Positions 18,062-28,043 of a stretch of DNA of 62,242 bases are shown piece by piece; positions within the stretch are counted from its first letter, which is position 1; every line of letters starts with the position of its first letter. Source of the stretch: JBCCTX01 sp964468435 (lineage in GTDB: Bacteria; Bacteroidota; Bacteroidia; J057); NCBI GenBank assembly GCA_964468435.1, contig CAYXVE010000027.1, forward strand, positions 1 to 62,242. The letters run 5' to 3'. Under the pieces are notes generated by a model. That model had not been told where the DNA came from. It made no database searches and saw only the letters and a list, made by a program, of their open reading frames with translations. A program made the translations under genes and the position numbers.

Positions 18062-19885
18062 ATGAAACCAACAAGACTTTTTGATTTTATCTACCATCAA
18101 CTGGATAATGAACCACTGGAAAAGTCATTTGGCTCCAAAGACAACGGTAGCTGGAAGTACATGAGTACAAAAGAAGTCGTGGAAACAGCTGAACAAGCTG
18201 CATGCGGTTTGCTGGACTTAGGTCTGGAAGCAGGAGACAAGATTGCTCTGGTCAGCTATAAAAATCGGCTAGAATGGGTCATTATGGACCTTGCTGCCCA
18301 GATGTCCGAGATCATTACAGTTCCCCTCTATCCTACGATCAGCCCCAGAGAATATGAGTTTATCCTCAACGATGCAGGTGTAAAATACGCATTTGTGGGT
18401 AAGGATGACCTATATGACAAAATGTGTGAAGCCAAGCAAAATGTTCCTTCATTGGTGAAGATTTACACCTTTGATCAGCAGGAAGGAAAACCTTGCTGGA
18501 AGGATATGCTTACCGACAAACACAAAAATAAGCTGGAAAAGATCAAAGAAAATGTGAAAGCTGATGATGTGATGACATTGATCTATACTTCTGGCACGAC
18601 GGGGAAACCTAAAGGTGTCATGCTAACCCACCAAAATATCGGACATATCGTATGGGCTACACGACATGTTATACCCCAACTAAGTGGTAAAGCCATTCTA
18701 AGTTTTCTACCATTATGCCATATCTTCGAGCGCTTTGTCTTATACTCCTACATTTATAAAGGTGCTTCCATTCACTTCACTGGCACAGATAACCTGGGTG
18801 GTGATACGGGAGATCTTAAAACTGTAAAACCTTATTTCTTCACTTCTGTGCCCCGTCTGCTGGAAAAGGTATATGAGACTATTTATAATAAAGGCCTCGC
18901 ATTGACGGGAGTAAAGCGCAAGTTGTTTTTCTGGGCATTGGATCTTACTAAGGATTATCACTACGATAAAAAATATACGGGCCTTGCTGCTATGCAGCGG
19001 AATATCGCCGACAAACTCATTTTTAGCAAATGGAGGGAAGCCCTTGGGGGAAATGTGATGGGAATTGTTACAGGCGCTGCCCCACTTCCAGCTAAGATTG
19101 CGCAGGTATTTTCTGCTGCAGGTATTCCTATCAGAGAAGGATACGGACTGACTGAAGCAGCTCCTGTGATATCAGTCAATCTGTTTGAAGAGGGCGGAGC
19201 TATGCTGGGTACCGTGGGGCCTATCATTAATGGGGTAGAGGTGATCATAGATGAATCTGAAGGGGTATACAAACCAGGAGAAGGCGAAATACTGGCAAAG
19301 GGTCCCAACATCATGCTGGGATATTACAATCAGCCTGAAAAAACGATGGGAGTCTTCAAAGAAATCAATGGAGAAAGATACCTTAAAACAGGGGATGTCG
19401 GTACGCTTGTAGAGGGCGAAAAAGGATATAAATTCCTCAAGATCACAGACCGGAAGAAAGAATTACTCAAAACATCCGGAGGTAAATACGTAGCACCAGC
19501 ACCTGTTGAAAATCGTTTCAAAGAAGATTTCTTTGTCGAGCAGATCATGGTGGTAGGCGACAAGCGCAAATTTGTATCAGCATTGATTATTCCTGCTCAG
19601 GAAACACTCAAAGACTGGTGTCAAAACCATCAGGTAGAGTGGACATCTTTTGATGAAATGGTCAAACATCCCAAAGTGATCGAGCTATACGATACGATCA
19701 TTCAGAAGTATAACCCAGAGTTTAGCCATATTGAACAAATCAAAAAATTCACCCTACTGAGTAACAGCTGGGAGCCTGAAAGAGCAGATGGTACTGTAGC
19801 AGAGTTGACTCCTACGCTAAAATTGAAACGCAGAGTTATCCACGAAAAGTACCATGAACTTATTGATCAAATGTATGCCTCTTAG
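18062..19885 (+). CDS. Long-chain acyl-CoA synthetase (AMP-forming)
   Basis: This 607-residue ANL-superfamily ligase has LIYTSGTTGKPKG (about 173-185), the phosphate-binding loop. EGYGLTEAAP lies at about 359, the adenylate-binding D of LKTGDVG at about 441-447, and DRKKELLKTSGGKYVAP at about 462, a hinge typical of FadD15-like long-chain fatty acyl-CoA ligases. It activates free fatty acids to CoA thioesters with ATP in the cytoplasm or at the inner membrane. The length matches the family and there is no signal peptide. The YheT-like hydrolase follows 103 nt downstream on the same strand, so a lipid-related unit is plausible. Confidence 0.92.
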   Translation: MKPTRLFDFIYHQLDNEPLEKSFGSKDNGSWKYMSTKEVVETAEQAACGLLDLGLEAGDKIALVSYKNRLEWVIMDLAAQMSEIITVPLYPTISPREYEFILNDAGVKYAFVGKDDLYDKMCEAKQNVPSLVKIYTFDQQEGKPCWKDMLTDKHKNKLEKIKENVKADDVMTLIYTSGTTGKPKGVMLTHQNIGHIVWATRHVIPQLSGKAILSFLPLCHIFERFVLYSYIYKGASIHFTGTDNLGGDTGDLKTVKPYFFTSVPRLLEKVYETIYNKGLALTGVKRKLFFWALDLTKDYHYDKKYTGLAAMQRNIADKLIFSKWREALGGNVMGIVTGAAPLPAKIAQVFSAAGIPIREGYGLTEAAPVISVNLFEEGGAMLGTVGPIINGVEVIIDESEGVYKPGEGEILAKGPNIMLGYYNQPEKTMGVFKEINGERYLKTGDVGTLVEGEKGYKFLKITDRKKELLKTSGGKYVAPAPVENRFKEDFFVEQIMVVGDKRKFVSALIIPAQETLKDWCQNHQVEWTSFDEMVKHPKVIELYDTIIQKYNPEFSHIEQIKKFTLLSNSWEPERADGTVAELTPTLKLKRRVIHEKYHELIDQMYAS

Positions 19886-19988
19886 CGGACGTCTATGGCT
19901 AAGAAATATCATTGAAAGAAGCTGATCGTAACTAGAAAAATGAAATAAGGTATAATAGCGGATAGCAGAAACACACAACGGCACATAC

Positions 19989-20951
19989 ATGCCATTAATT
20001 GAACCTTCGAGTTATCAGGTGAGCGGTTTATTGCGAAACGGACATTTTCACACGATTTATACAGCTCTGCTCAGAAAGGTGAGGGCCGTTTCCTATCAGC
20101 GGCAAAGACTAGAGACACCAGACGGGGATTTCCTGGATCTTGACTGGTCCAGAACAGGAAGTAATAAGCTATTGATCGTATTACATGGATTAGAGGCTAG
20201 TGCTGAAATACATTATGTCAGAGGGATGATCCACTATTTCAACAAACAAGGATGGGATGGTGCAGGCATGAACTTCCGGGGATGCAGTGGGGAAGTAAAC
20301 AGAAAATTGAGAGCATATCACTCAGGGGAAACCGGAGATCTTAAGTTCGTGATAGATCATGTATTAAAAAATTATCCCTATAATAAACTGGCAATCGTGG
20401 GGTTTAGTCTAGGGGGAAACGTACTGTTGAAATTCCTGGGTGAGGGAAACCTAATACCTGATAAAATCAAAAGCGCAGTAGCTATATCCGTTCCCTGCGA
20501 TCTTGCTGGGGTAAGCGAGCGGCTCAACCATTGGGAAAACCGTATCTATCTCAGACGTTTCATGTATTTCCTAAACCAAAAACTAAGGGATAAAACTGAA
20601 CTTTTTCCGGGAGAAATAACTTTGCCCCAGGGACGTATGCCTCGCACCTTTTTTGAATATGATCACCATTTTACAGGTCCTGTTCATGGGTTCGAAGGTG
20701 CTGAAGATTACTGGCAACAATCCAATAGCCTGCAGTTTTTACATGGTATTCACCTCCCCACCCTACTGATCACCGCCAAAGACGACCCCTTCCTCACTTC
20801 TGCCTGTTTTCCTAAAGAGATTGCCCAAGACCATCCCCATTTTTACCTGGATGCCCCAGATCATGGAGGACATGTGGGATTCCTGTTGAAAGGAAAGCCC
20901 CATTGCTGGACCGAGCAACGGGCGTTTGAGTTTATAGATGAACATTTGTAG
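19989..20951 (+). CDS. YheT-like alpha/beta hydrolase
   Basis: This 320-residue alpha/beta hydrolase lacks a signal peptide. The nucleophile elbow is G-F-S-L-G (Ser at about residue 139), the acid Asp lies in AKDDPF (about 264), and the His is in DHGGHVGF (about 294). The opening NGHFHTIYTALLRK and the FRGCSGE segment are characteristic of the YheT group (embryogenesis-associated EMB8-type hydrolases). These cytoplasmic enzymes are predicted esterases or lipases with no firmly known substrate. It follows the acyl-CoA synthetase. Confidence 0.85.
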   Translation: MPLIEPSSYQVSGLLRNGHFHTIYTALLRKVRAVSYQRQRLETPDGDFLDLDWSRTGSNKLLIVLHGLEASAEIHYVRGMIHYFNKQGWDGAGMNFRGCSGEVNRKLRAYHSGETGDLKFVIDHVLKNYPYNKLAIVGFSLGGNVLLKFLGEGNLIPDKIKSAVAISVPCDLAGVSERLNHWENRIYLRRFMYFLNQKLRDKTELFPGEITLPQGRMPRTFFEYDHHFTGPVHGFEGAEDYWQQSNSLQFLHGIHLPTLLITAKDDPFLTSACFPKEIAQDHPHFYLDAPDHGGHVGFLLKGKPHCWTEQRAFEFIDEHL

Positions 20952-21013
20952 GGAGATAACCCTGCACATTACAATTTCTTAAAACAATGTTAATACTACT
21001 ACAAGCTTCAGTT

Positions 21014-21021
21014 TACATTTG
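21014..21021 (+). promoter_or_regulatory. Bacteroidota-type -7 box upstream of susCD
   Basis: TACATTTG matches the TAnnTTTG -7 consensus of Bacteroidota sigma-ABfr promoters exactly and lies 130 bp before the SusC start. The -33 TTTG element is weak or absent. It would leave a leader of about 120 nt. Confidence 0.4.
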
Positions 21022-21151
21022 AGGCGGTCTTTTGTGGATATGAACAACTAGTTTTTATTCGCTCATTTTAACTTAAAGATAAGCCTGCTACTAATAGCCT
21101 AATAGGCAAACAGGTAATCTCATCTATGAACATTTACTGAACACTACATTT

Positions 21152-24136
21152 ATGAAATTTAAATTTACGAAACCCTTGTTGATAGGATTTATGTTGGCAT
21201 TTTTCTGTCATCACGCAACCTTAGCGCAACAGGGTACTCAGGAAATTAATGGAACAGTCGTCGATGATCGTGGCGAAGCACTAATTGGTGCGAATGTTAC
21301 CATCAAAGGCACTGCCAGAGGAGCCCTAACAGGCCCGGACGGAAATTTTACTGTCTCAGCAAATGAAGAAGACGTATTAGTGATCTCCTACATAGGCTAT
21401 GCAACCCAGGAAGTCCTGGTGGGAGACCAGACCAATATCGAAGTGCAGTTAGCCTCAGATGTATCTTCCCTGGGAGAAGTCGTGGTAGTTGCTTACGGGG
21501 TCCAAAAGCGTTCTGATATTACCGGAGCCATTGGTTCTGTCAATACCAAAGACTTCAATAAAGGTATTGTGGTCAATCCTGGGCAATTATTACAGGGTAA
21601 AGTAGCTGGCGTGAATGTATCTAACGTGAGTGGTGAACCCGGTGCGGCGCAGGATGTGATCATTCGCGGTATTGGTAGCTTGCGCTCAGGTACTACCCCG
21701 CTATATGTAATCGATGGATTCGTCCTGGATAATTCCACTACGGGTGTCGCCAACAATCCGCTGAACTTCATTAACCCCCAAGACATCGAAAACATTGATG
21801 TATTGAAAGATGCGTCTGCAGCTGCCATCTACGGGGCCAGAGCAGCCAACGGCGTTATCGTGATTACGACCAAAAGAGGCAAGGAAGGAAAAACAGAAAT
21901 GAATCTGTCTGCATCTACTGCATGGTCTACGATTTCCAATAAAATCGATGTGTTTTCTGCTGATGATTTCCGCAGGCAAGTGACTGCCATTGATGGCAAT
22001 TTGTTCGATGCAGGTGGGAATACAGATTGGCAGGATGAACTGACACAAACCGCTAATTCAAATAATGTCAACCTGTCCATGAGTGGTGCTGCCAGTGATA
22101 AGTTTTCCTACTTCATCTCAGGTGGTGTAGAAGATCAGGAAGGGATACTGGTCAATAGTAAGCTGAGACGTTATTCCGGTAGAGTCAACCTGACTCAGAA
22201 AGCCCTGAATGGTCGCCTGAATGTCGACTACAATTTAACTGGAGCTAGAGTGGAAAATACCAGGCCCAATAATCAGGCAATTGTGATAGATATGTTGCAA
22301 TTAAACCCAACCATACCAGTGTTCACCAATGGTGAACCAACCTTATTGGATGACATGCTGAATCCTGTCGTTCGCAATGACCTTTACTCCGATAAAGCAG
22401 ATAACAATAGGATTCTGGCTAACATTTCCCCTTCTTTTGAGATTATTGATGGGTTAACCTATAAGTTAAATCTAGGTATTGATTATTCCACTACCAATAG
22501 AGATATACAGCTTGAGCCTTATGCGCTATTAGAAGGGCTTGAGTTTGGATCATTGAACGCCATCACAACCCGAAATGAAAACCAACTGGTAGAAAATACC
22601 CTGACCTACAATTTTGAAACAGGCTTACATAATGTGATTTTCCTGGCAGGACATTCTTACCAGAAATTCTTTGTACAGCAACAATCATTTAACCTTTCGG
22701 GCTTTGCGGATAATGGTGTAGAACCTGTATTCCAGGATCAAATCAGTACACAAGAACAGCCGACCACCCTTAATTCATTTGCCACAGAAAACGAATTGCA
22801 GTCTTTCTTTGGAAGACTGAATTATCAGTTTGATAGTAAGTACTTAATAACCGCAACGTTACGTGCAGATGGTTCTTCCAAATTTGGAGACAACAATGAA
22901 TACGGATATTTTCCCTCATTTGCTTTAGGATGGAACATCAGCAGAGAGTCTTTCATGGCCAACTCTGTATTTAGTAACCTTAAGCTACGTGCCAGTTGGG
23001 GACAAACAGGTAATCAGGAAATTCCTTCTAAAATTACCCAGTTAAGCTTTACAGAAAGTAAATCCAACAATGACACATATCCACTTGATCCTAATGCTTC
23101 CACGTTGGATGACTACCCTTTTGGTACCATTTTTACCCGTTTGGCCAATCCCGACATTCAGTGGGAAGTTTCTACCCAGGTTGATATTGGACTGGACTTT
23201 GGATTATTTGACAACCGTCTGACAGGTACCATAGACTTCTTCAACAAGGTATCAGAAAACATCCTGCTGGAGGTAGTACCTACTGATCCTATCCAACCAA
23301 CAGCTACGTTCTGGACCAATGTACCAGACATGGAAATCCAAAATACAGGAGTAGAACTGGCTATGGAATACAGAAGCAATCCCCAGCGTGAATTTAGATA
23401 TAGCATTGGTGGTAATATCACCTACATCGAAAATGAGGTAGTGAACTCACCTTTTGCCATATTGACTACAGGTAGAGCTACTGGTGCCGGGCAGACTGGA
23501 GCTACAATCAACGGATATATCAATGGAGAGCCTATTGGTGCATTCTACATGAAAGAATTCGTGGGTATTGGCCCAGATGGTCTGAACGAATTCAGAGACA
23601 TCAATGGAGATGAGCAGATTTTGGAAAATGACCGCACAGTAGTTGGCAGTGCATTACCAGATGTAATTTACGGTTTTTATGCCAACCTGAATTATAAAGG
23701 ATTTGACCTGGGACTGAACTTTAATGGTGTTGCAGGAAACCAAATCTACAACCACACGACCATGTCCCTATTTAACAGAGGAAATCTGGCTTCTTCATTT
23801 AATACGACAGATTTCGCTGTTCGATTTGATAATGAAGACATTACCAATTCCAATGAAGTGTCGACCCGTTACCTGGAAAATGGAGATTTTTTAAGATTGA
23901 ATAATGCTACATTGGGATATAGCCTTACTCCAGAACTACTTGGTCTTGGAAACTGGTTCAACAACATTCGTCTGTCTGCAACCGGTCAAAATCTGTTTGT
24001 CATCACGGATTATACCGGATTTGACCCTGAGGTAAATACTGGGCTTACTTCTGGTGGTATTCAGACATTTGGTATTGATCGCTTTACGTACCCGACTGCC
24101 AGAACATTTTTAGTGGGCTTAAATGCATCATTCTAG
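21152..24136 (+). CDS. SusC/RagA-like TonB-dependent outer-membrane transporter
   Basis: This 994-residue outer-membrane protein has a signal peptide ending TLAQ. A CarboxypepD_reg-like domain (about 30-110; INGTVVDDRGEALIGANV) is followed by the SusC plug (VVVVAYGVQKRSDITGAI; VIRG-type segment IIRGIGSLRSG; LKDASAAAIYGARAANGVI). The 22-stranded barrel extends to the terminal LVGLNASF. Unlike the second SusC in this window it has no STN domain, so it is not expected to signal to a FecR anti-sigma factor. SusD follows 51 nt downstream. The pair binds and imports an oligosaccharide or peptide at the outer membrane. Confidence 0.93.
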   Translation: MKFKFTKPLLIGFMLAFFCHHATLAQQGTQEINGTVVDDRGEALIGANVTIKGTARGALTGPDGNFTVSANEEDVLVISYIGYATQEVLVGDQTNIEVQLASDVSSLGEVVVVAYGVQKRSDITGAIGSVNTKDFNKGIVVNPGQLLQGKVAGVNVSNVSGEPGAAQDVIIRGIGSLRSGTTPLYVIDGFVLDNSTTGVANNPLNFINPQDIENIDVLKDASAAAIYGARAANGVIVITTKRGKEGKTEMNLSASTAWSTISNKIDVFSADDFRRQVTAIDGNLFDAGGNTDWQDELTQTANSNNVNLSMSGAASDKFSYFISGGVEDQEGILVNSKLRRYSGRVNLTQKALNGRLNVDYNLTGARVENTRPNNQAIVIDMLQLNPTIPVFTNGEPTLLDDMLNPVVRNDLYSDKADNNRILANISPSFEIIDGLTYKLNLGIDYSTTNRDIQLEPYALLEGLEFGSLNAITTRNENQLVENTLTYNFETGLHNVIFLAGHSYQKFFVQQQSFNLSGFADNGVEPVFQDQISTQEQPTTLNSFATENELQSFFGRLNYQFDSKYLITATLRADGSSKFGDNNEYGYFPSFALGWNISRESFMANSVFSNLKLRASWGQTGNQEIPSKITQLSFTESKSNNDTYPLDPNASTLDDYPFGTIFTRLANPDIQWEVSTQVDIGLDFGLFDNRLTGTIDFFNKVSENILLEVVPTDPIQPTATFWTNVPDMEIQNTGVELAMEYRSNPQREFRYSIGGNITYIENEVVNSPFAILTTGRATGAGQTGATINGYINGEPIGAFYMKEFVGIGPDGLNEFRDINGDEQILENDRTVVGSALPDVIYGFYANLNYKGFDLGLNFNGVAGNQIYNHTTMSLFNRGNLASSFNTTDFAVRFDNEDITNSNEVSTRYLENGDFLRLNNATLGYSLTPELLGLGNWFNNIRLSATGQNLFVITDYTGFDPEVNTGLTSGGIQTFGIDRFTYPTARTFLVGLNASF

Positions 24137-24187
24137 TAAATGTGATTTGAAAAGCCCCCTGTTAGATCACTTAACAATTTAAATCAA

Positions 24188-25939
24188 ATGAAAAAAAATA
24201 TATTAGTTTTCGGAATAATCAGCATCCTTTCAATCGTTAACTGGGGATGTACCGACTTAGAAGAAGAAATTCTAGATGAATCGCTGACCGGTGCGGGTCA
24301 GGCAGGAGCCATCAGCGGAGCGATAGCTCCTGCTTATGGACAGGTTTCCTGGACTTGGAGACACACCAATTACTACGGGTTGCAGTTGATCGCTTCAGAT
24401 GAGGCCATACTGCCTTTCCGCGGAGGAACTGACTGGTTTGATGGAGGTAAATTTATCGCCGTACATCAGCATCTCATTACTTCTGGCAATGATTTGGTTG
24501 GTTCTGCGTGGAATGAGCTGACCAAAAATATTTCCCGAACTATTTCAGCACTTGAAGTATTGAGGCCACTGGCCGAGGAAGGCGATACAGAAGCTTCTGG
24601 TGCCTTACATGAGATGATTGCCTTAAGAGCATATCTCAATATGTTAGTGCTGGAGAGCTGGGGACTGGTATTTGATAAGGAAGTATCAAGTGATCTATCC
24701 AACATTTTAAGAGGTCAGGAAGCTGTAGACTATCTCGAAGCGGAATTGTTATCCGTAGTAAACCAAATCAATACCACGCTAAGCCCTGGCAGGATGACCC
24801 AAAATGCTGTTTGGGGATTATTAGCGAGACTGCATCTCAATGCAGCAGTATACCGTGATCCTTACGGAACACCTGACTTTACTAGTGAAGACATGAATAA
24901 AGTCATCGAATACACTAGCAATATCATCAACTCTGGCCAACACAGCTTATCTCCTGAATTTTTTGACTTGTTCAACGATGATAACAATACCAATCCCGAA
25001 TTGATCTTTGCCCTGGATCAAAGAGGTGTACTACGCAGAGAGCACAGCCGCTGGGCGTATTGGTCCATAGCTGGTTCATTATTTCCAAGACCTGAGTTTC
25101 CCAGTGCAGATGGTACAGATGGTCCTGCCATTACTCCTGATTTTTACCAGACCTGGGTAGATGCCTATGGAGATGTTGATCCTGCAGAAGCAGATGCCAG
25201 ATTTTACCAGCAAAACATCCTGATTCCGGAAGAGCTACAGGACCTTTCTGGTATATCTCCTGAGAATGATGAGGATCATTTCTACTGTGTTCCAGAAACG
25301 GAATTTGAAATCGACAGGGGAATCCTTAGAAGCGTACTTTGGGGACCTAGAAAAGGCCCTGATGGAGAATTCCTGAGATGCGATGATGGTACTGTAAAAA
25401 TTTATCCGGTAATCCAAAGAAAAGGGAATGGTCCTGACCGAGATGTGGGATATGTTGTACACACAGAGGAGGTAAACTTCTCTAACGAAGGTAGATTGCA
25501 CAACAAAGGGTACAGATGTTCCAAATACCAGTTTAGCCGTACTTCTCCCAATGGAAATAATTTCAGCAGCGTCGATTTGGTATTGATGCGTCTTGCAGAA
25601 ATCTATTTGATGCGTGCTGAGGCGAAGTTGAGATTAGGTGATGAGGCAGGTGCTCTGGAAGATGTGAATATAGTGAGAACTTCCAGAACAGCTCGTCCTG
25701 ATCAGACTCCTGCGACATTAGATGCTATTGATCTGGACATTATGTTCCGCGAGCGCGGATTTGAACTATACTGGGAAGGCTTCAGAAGAGGAGACCAGAT
25801 TCGATTTGGCAAATACGAAGATTCATGGACTGAAAAGACCAGTTCGGCTGTAACCAGTAGGCTATTCCCTATCCCTCAGAACGCCATCGATGGCGCATCG
25901 AATGCGGAAGGCTTCCTGGTTCAGAATAACGGCTACTAG
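24188..25939 (+). CDS. SusD/RagB-like nutrient-binding lipoprotein
   Basis: This 583-residue lipoprotein (Cys21 in VNWGC) is of the SusD/RagB family. It shows helical TPR-like segments (SGALHEMIALRAYLNMLVLESWG), the LMRLAEIYLMRAEAKLRLGD block and a C-terminal LFPIPQNAIDGASN. It caps the SusC transporter and binds ligand at the cell surface. It is followed immediately by an intrinsic terminator, so the SusCD pair is a closed unit. Confidence 0.93.
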   Translation: MKKNILVFGIISILSIVNWGCTDLEEEILDESLTGAGQAGAISGAIAPAYGQVSWTWRHTNYYGLQLIASDEAILPFRGGTDWFDGGKFIAVHQHLITSGNDLVGSAWNELTKNISRTISALEVLRPLAEEGDTEASGALHEMIALRAYLNMLVLESWGLVFDKEVSSDLSNILRGQEAVDYLEAELLSVVNQINTTLSPGRMTQNAVWGLLARLHLNAAVYRDPYGTPDFTSEDMNKVIEYTSNIINSGQHSLSPEFFDLFNDDNNTNPELIFALDQRGVLRREHSRWAYWSIAGSLFPRPEFPSADGTDGPAITPDFYQTWVDAYGDVDPAEADARFYQQNILIPEELQDLSGISPENDEDHFYCVPETEFEIDRGILRSVLWGPRKGPDGEFLRCDDGTVKIYPVIQRKGNGPDRDVGYVVHTEEVNFSNEGRLHNKGYRCSKYQFSRTSPNGNNFSSVDLVLMRLAEIYLMRAEAKLRLGDEAGALEDVNIVRTSRTARPDQTPATLDAIDLDIMFRERGFELYWEGFRRGDQIRFGKYEDSWTEKTSSAVTSRLFPIPQNAIDGASNAEGFLVQNNGY

Positions 25940-25960
25940 ATGTAATATTTATGAGCTAAG

Positions 25961-25996
25961 AAGAGCTATCCTGACCCTGTGGGATAGCTCTTTTTT
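25961..25996 (+). terminator. Intrinsic terminator of the susCD unit
   Basis: A perfect 11-bp stem (AAGAGCTATCC pairing with GGATAGCTCTT) with a 10-nt loop is followed by a T run (six Ts, two of them in the stem). It starts 22 nt after the SusD stop. Confidence 0.9.
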
Positions 25997-26057
25997 GGTT
26001 GATAAAGATGAAAAAAGGATTATATATCGCTATGATCGTTTTGTCGTGAATGATCTA

Positions 26058-26265
26058 TTATAGCTTCTCCATTACACTTCCACAAGTGAGCATGTCATTG
26101 CCGAAATAGGGGTTTCGTAATTCCTATTCCATGCTGATCCAATTTACTCCACTAAGTTCATCTGCCATTGGACAATGCTAATGCTTTTACCAATATTTTG
26201 AGTTTTACACCATCGTAAATGCTCCAGGATTCTGAGGTTTTTACATCATCAAGTTTGAATGGCAT
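26058..26265 (-). pseudogene. Remnant of a DUF3347-type protein C-terminus
   Basis: On the minus strand the frame reads CPMADELSGVNWIS (from about 26174 down), then an in-frame TAG at 26124-26126, then ELRNPYFGNDMLTCGSVMEKL and a stop at 26058. The C-P-M-A-D, G-x-N/D-W-x-S and N-P-Y-F-G-x-x-M-L-x-C-G pattern is that of DUF3347, a domain of copper-handling and efflux proteins in Bacteroidota. An upstream piece in a shifted frame (KLKILVKALALSNG) matches the preceding helix. The gene is broken and truncated. The short + strand ORF at 26008-26049 is not a gene. The rest of the 443-bp gap shows only the terminator. Confidence 0.6.
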
Positions 26266-26382
26266 TGTTTCATAGATATCACATTAATCTGTGGAAAACC
26301 GTGAAATCTATGGCGTTTTATCTTAGGGCTTTATTTCTTAAATTTAGCGATATAACAAACATCATTAAATCACACTTTATTT

Positions 26383-28008
26383 GTGAAACATCTATTACTA
26401 CTTATATCGTTTGCATTATCAGCTTTTATCCTTAGAGGTCAGAACGAAGCCTCTATATGGATGAAATATGAACTCTCATTTACCAGTGAGGAAACCTATG
26501 ATAATCCTTTGTATGACATCGATGAATTCTACGCCATCTTTAACGCTCCTTCAGGGAGAAAGCAAAAGATCAACGGTTTCTGGGATGGAGGAAAAACCTT
26601 CAGAATCCGGTTTGCACCGGATGAACCAGGTCGATGGAGTTATCAAACTACATGTTCTAATGAAGGTGATACGGGATTACATGGAAAATCGGGATCCTTT
26701 TCCTGCATCCCAAATGAGAGCGAGTTGGAAATATATCAGAGAGGGGAAATTACCCAACCCAAAGGTACCTATCATTTGACCTATCATGATGGAACGCCAT
26801 TTTTCTGGTCAGCATGTACCGCCTGGAATGGCGCATTGAAATCCACAGAGGAAGAATGGGATACCTACTTACAACATCGTGTAGATCACAATTATTCTGT
26901 GATTCAGTTTGTCACGACCCAATGGCGAGGATGTGATGTCAATAGTCAGGACCAGGTCGCTTATGAGGGAACAGGTAAAATAACGTTGAACCCGGAATTT
27001 TTCCAACATCTGGATGCGAAAGTAGACCGGATCAATACGTATGGGCTTATTGCAGCACCTGTGTTGCTTTGGGCGCTACCATTTGGCGCGGGCAGGCACC
27101 TGAGTCCAGGTTATACACTACCCTTAGAAGAAGCAGTCATGCTGGCCCGGTATGTCGTAGCCAGGTATGGAGGCAACCAGGTGATCTGGATACTGGGAGG
27201 CGACGGTCGATATGCCTTTGAATATGAACAACGCTGGCTGGAAATAGGCCGTAGGGTATTTGAAGATGATCCTCCTGGACAGGTATCCCAACATCCACAC
27301 GGCAGATTGTGGATTGGCGACAACCATGCAGAAGAGGCATGGCTGGATATTGTGGGCTATCAGTCCAGCCACTCCAACGCCCAAGGAACCGTAGACTGGA
27401 TCAACAAAGGACCTGTGGCCACTCGTTGGCAGCATCTGCCTGCGCGTCCGGTCATCAATATGGAACCCAATTATGAGGAAATCCGGAATGAAATAGATGC
27501 TGAAGACGTTCGTAATGCCTCATACTGGAGCTTGTTTGCTACCCCTATTTCAGGGATTACTTATGGAGCCAATGGCATCTGGCCCTGGATCAGAGAAGGG
27601 GAAGAGATCCTCAACCACCGTAAGGATGATCACGTAAGTACCTGGCGGCAGAGCATAGACTTCCCAGGAAGTCTGCAGATCGGTTATCTAGCTGAATTTA
27701 TTCAGCAATATGAGTGGTGGAATCTACGCCCTGCCAATGAGTTGCTTGTCTCTCAACCAGGTGAGGAACAGTACAATCATTTTATTTCTGTGGTCCAATC
27801 TCTGGATAAGGAACTGATTATGGCTTATGTACCACGTGGAGATACAATCATGTTGTATCACTTACAAAATCAGGACTATCAGGCTCAATGGTTTAATCCC
27901 AGAAAAAACAACTTTATGGAAACCAGTACCCAGATAGTTGATGGCATCATCACAGCCCAGACCCCTAATAACGAGGATTGGATCCTGATCCTGCAAAAAT
28001 CTGATTGA
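26383..28008 (+). CDS. DUF5060/DUF4038 glycoside hydrolase
   Basis: This 541-residue secreted protein starts at a GTG (signal peptide ending ILRGQ); no in-frame ATG lies just upstream. An N-terminal DUF5060-type beta domain (about 22-110; IRFAPDEPGRWSY) is followed by a DUF4038-type TIM-barrel domain (GTYHLTYHDGTPFFWSACTAW onward, with WILGGDGRYA and INMEPNYE carrying likely catalytic carboxylates). A C-terminal collagen-binding-2-like beta domain (about 440-540) completes it. Enzymes of this architecture act on plant or algal side chains such as apiose or rhamnogalacturonan units. The substrate is unknown here. It lies upstream of a sialidase-like gene. Confidence 0.82.
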   Translation: MKHLLLLISFALSAFILRGQNEASIWMKYELSFTSEETYDNPLYDIDEFYAIFNAPSGRKQKINGFWDGGKTFRIRFAPDEPGRWSYQTTCSNEGDTGLHGKSGSFSCIPNESELEIYQRGEITQPKGTYHLTYHDGTPFFWSACTAWNGALKSTEEEWDTYLQHRVDHNYSVIQFVTTQWRGCDVNSQDQVAYEGTGKITLNPEFFQHLDAKVDRINTYGLIAAPVLLWALPFGAGRHLSPGYTLPLEEAVMLARYVVARYGGNQVIWILGGDGRYAFEYEQRWLEIGRRVFEDDPPGQVSQHPHGRLWIGDNHAEEAWLDIVGYQSSHSNAQGTVDWINKGPVATRWQHLPARPVINMEPNYEEIRNEIDAEDVRNASYWSLFATPISGITYGANGIWPWIREGEEILNHRKDDHVSTWRQSIDFPGSLQIGYLAEFIQQYEWWNLRPANELLVSQPGEEQYNHFISVVQSLDKELIMAYVPRGDTIMLYHLQNQDYQAQWFNPRKNNFMETSTQIVDGIITAQTPNNEDWILILQKSD

Positions 28009-28043
28009 TAAACTGATAGGAACTTTTTGAAGGAAAAATAAAA

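Noticed and set aside
26008..26049. A 13-codon ORF with signal-peptide-like sequence
   Set aside because: It ends after MKKGLYIAMIVLS and precedes a minus-strand remnant; it is too short to be functional by itself.
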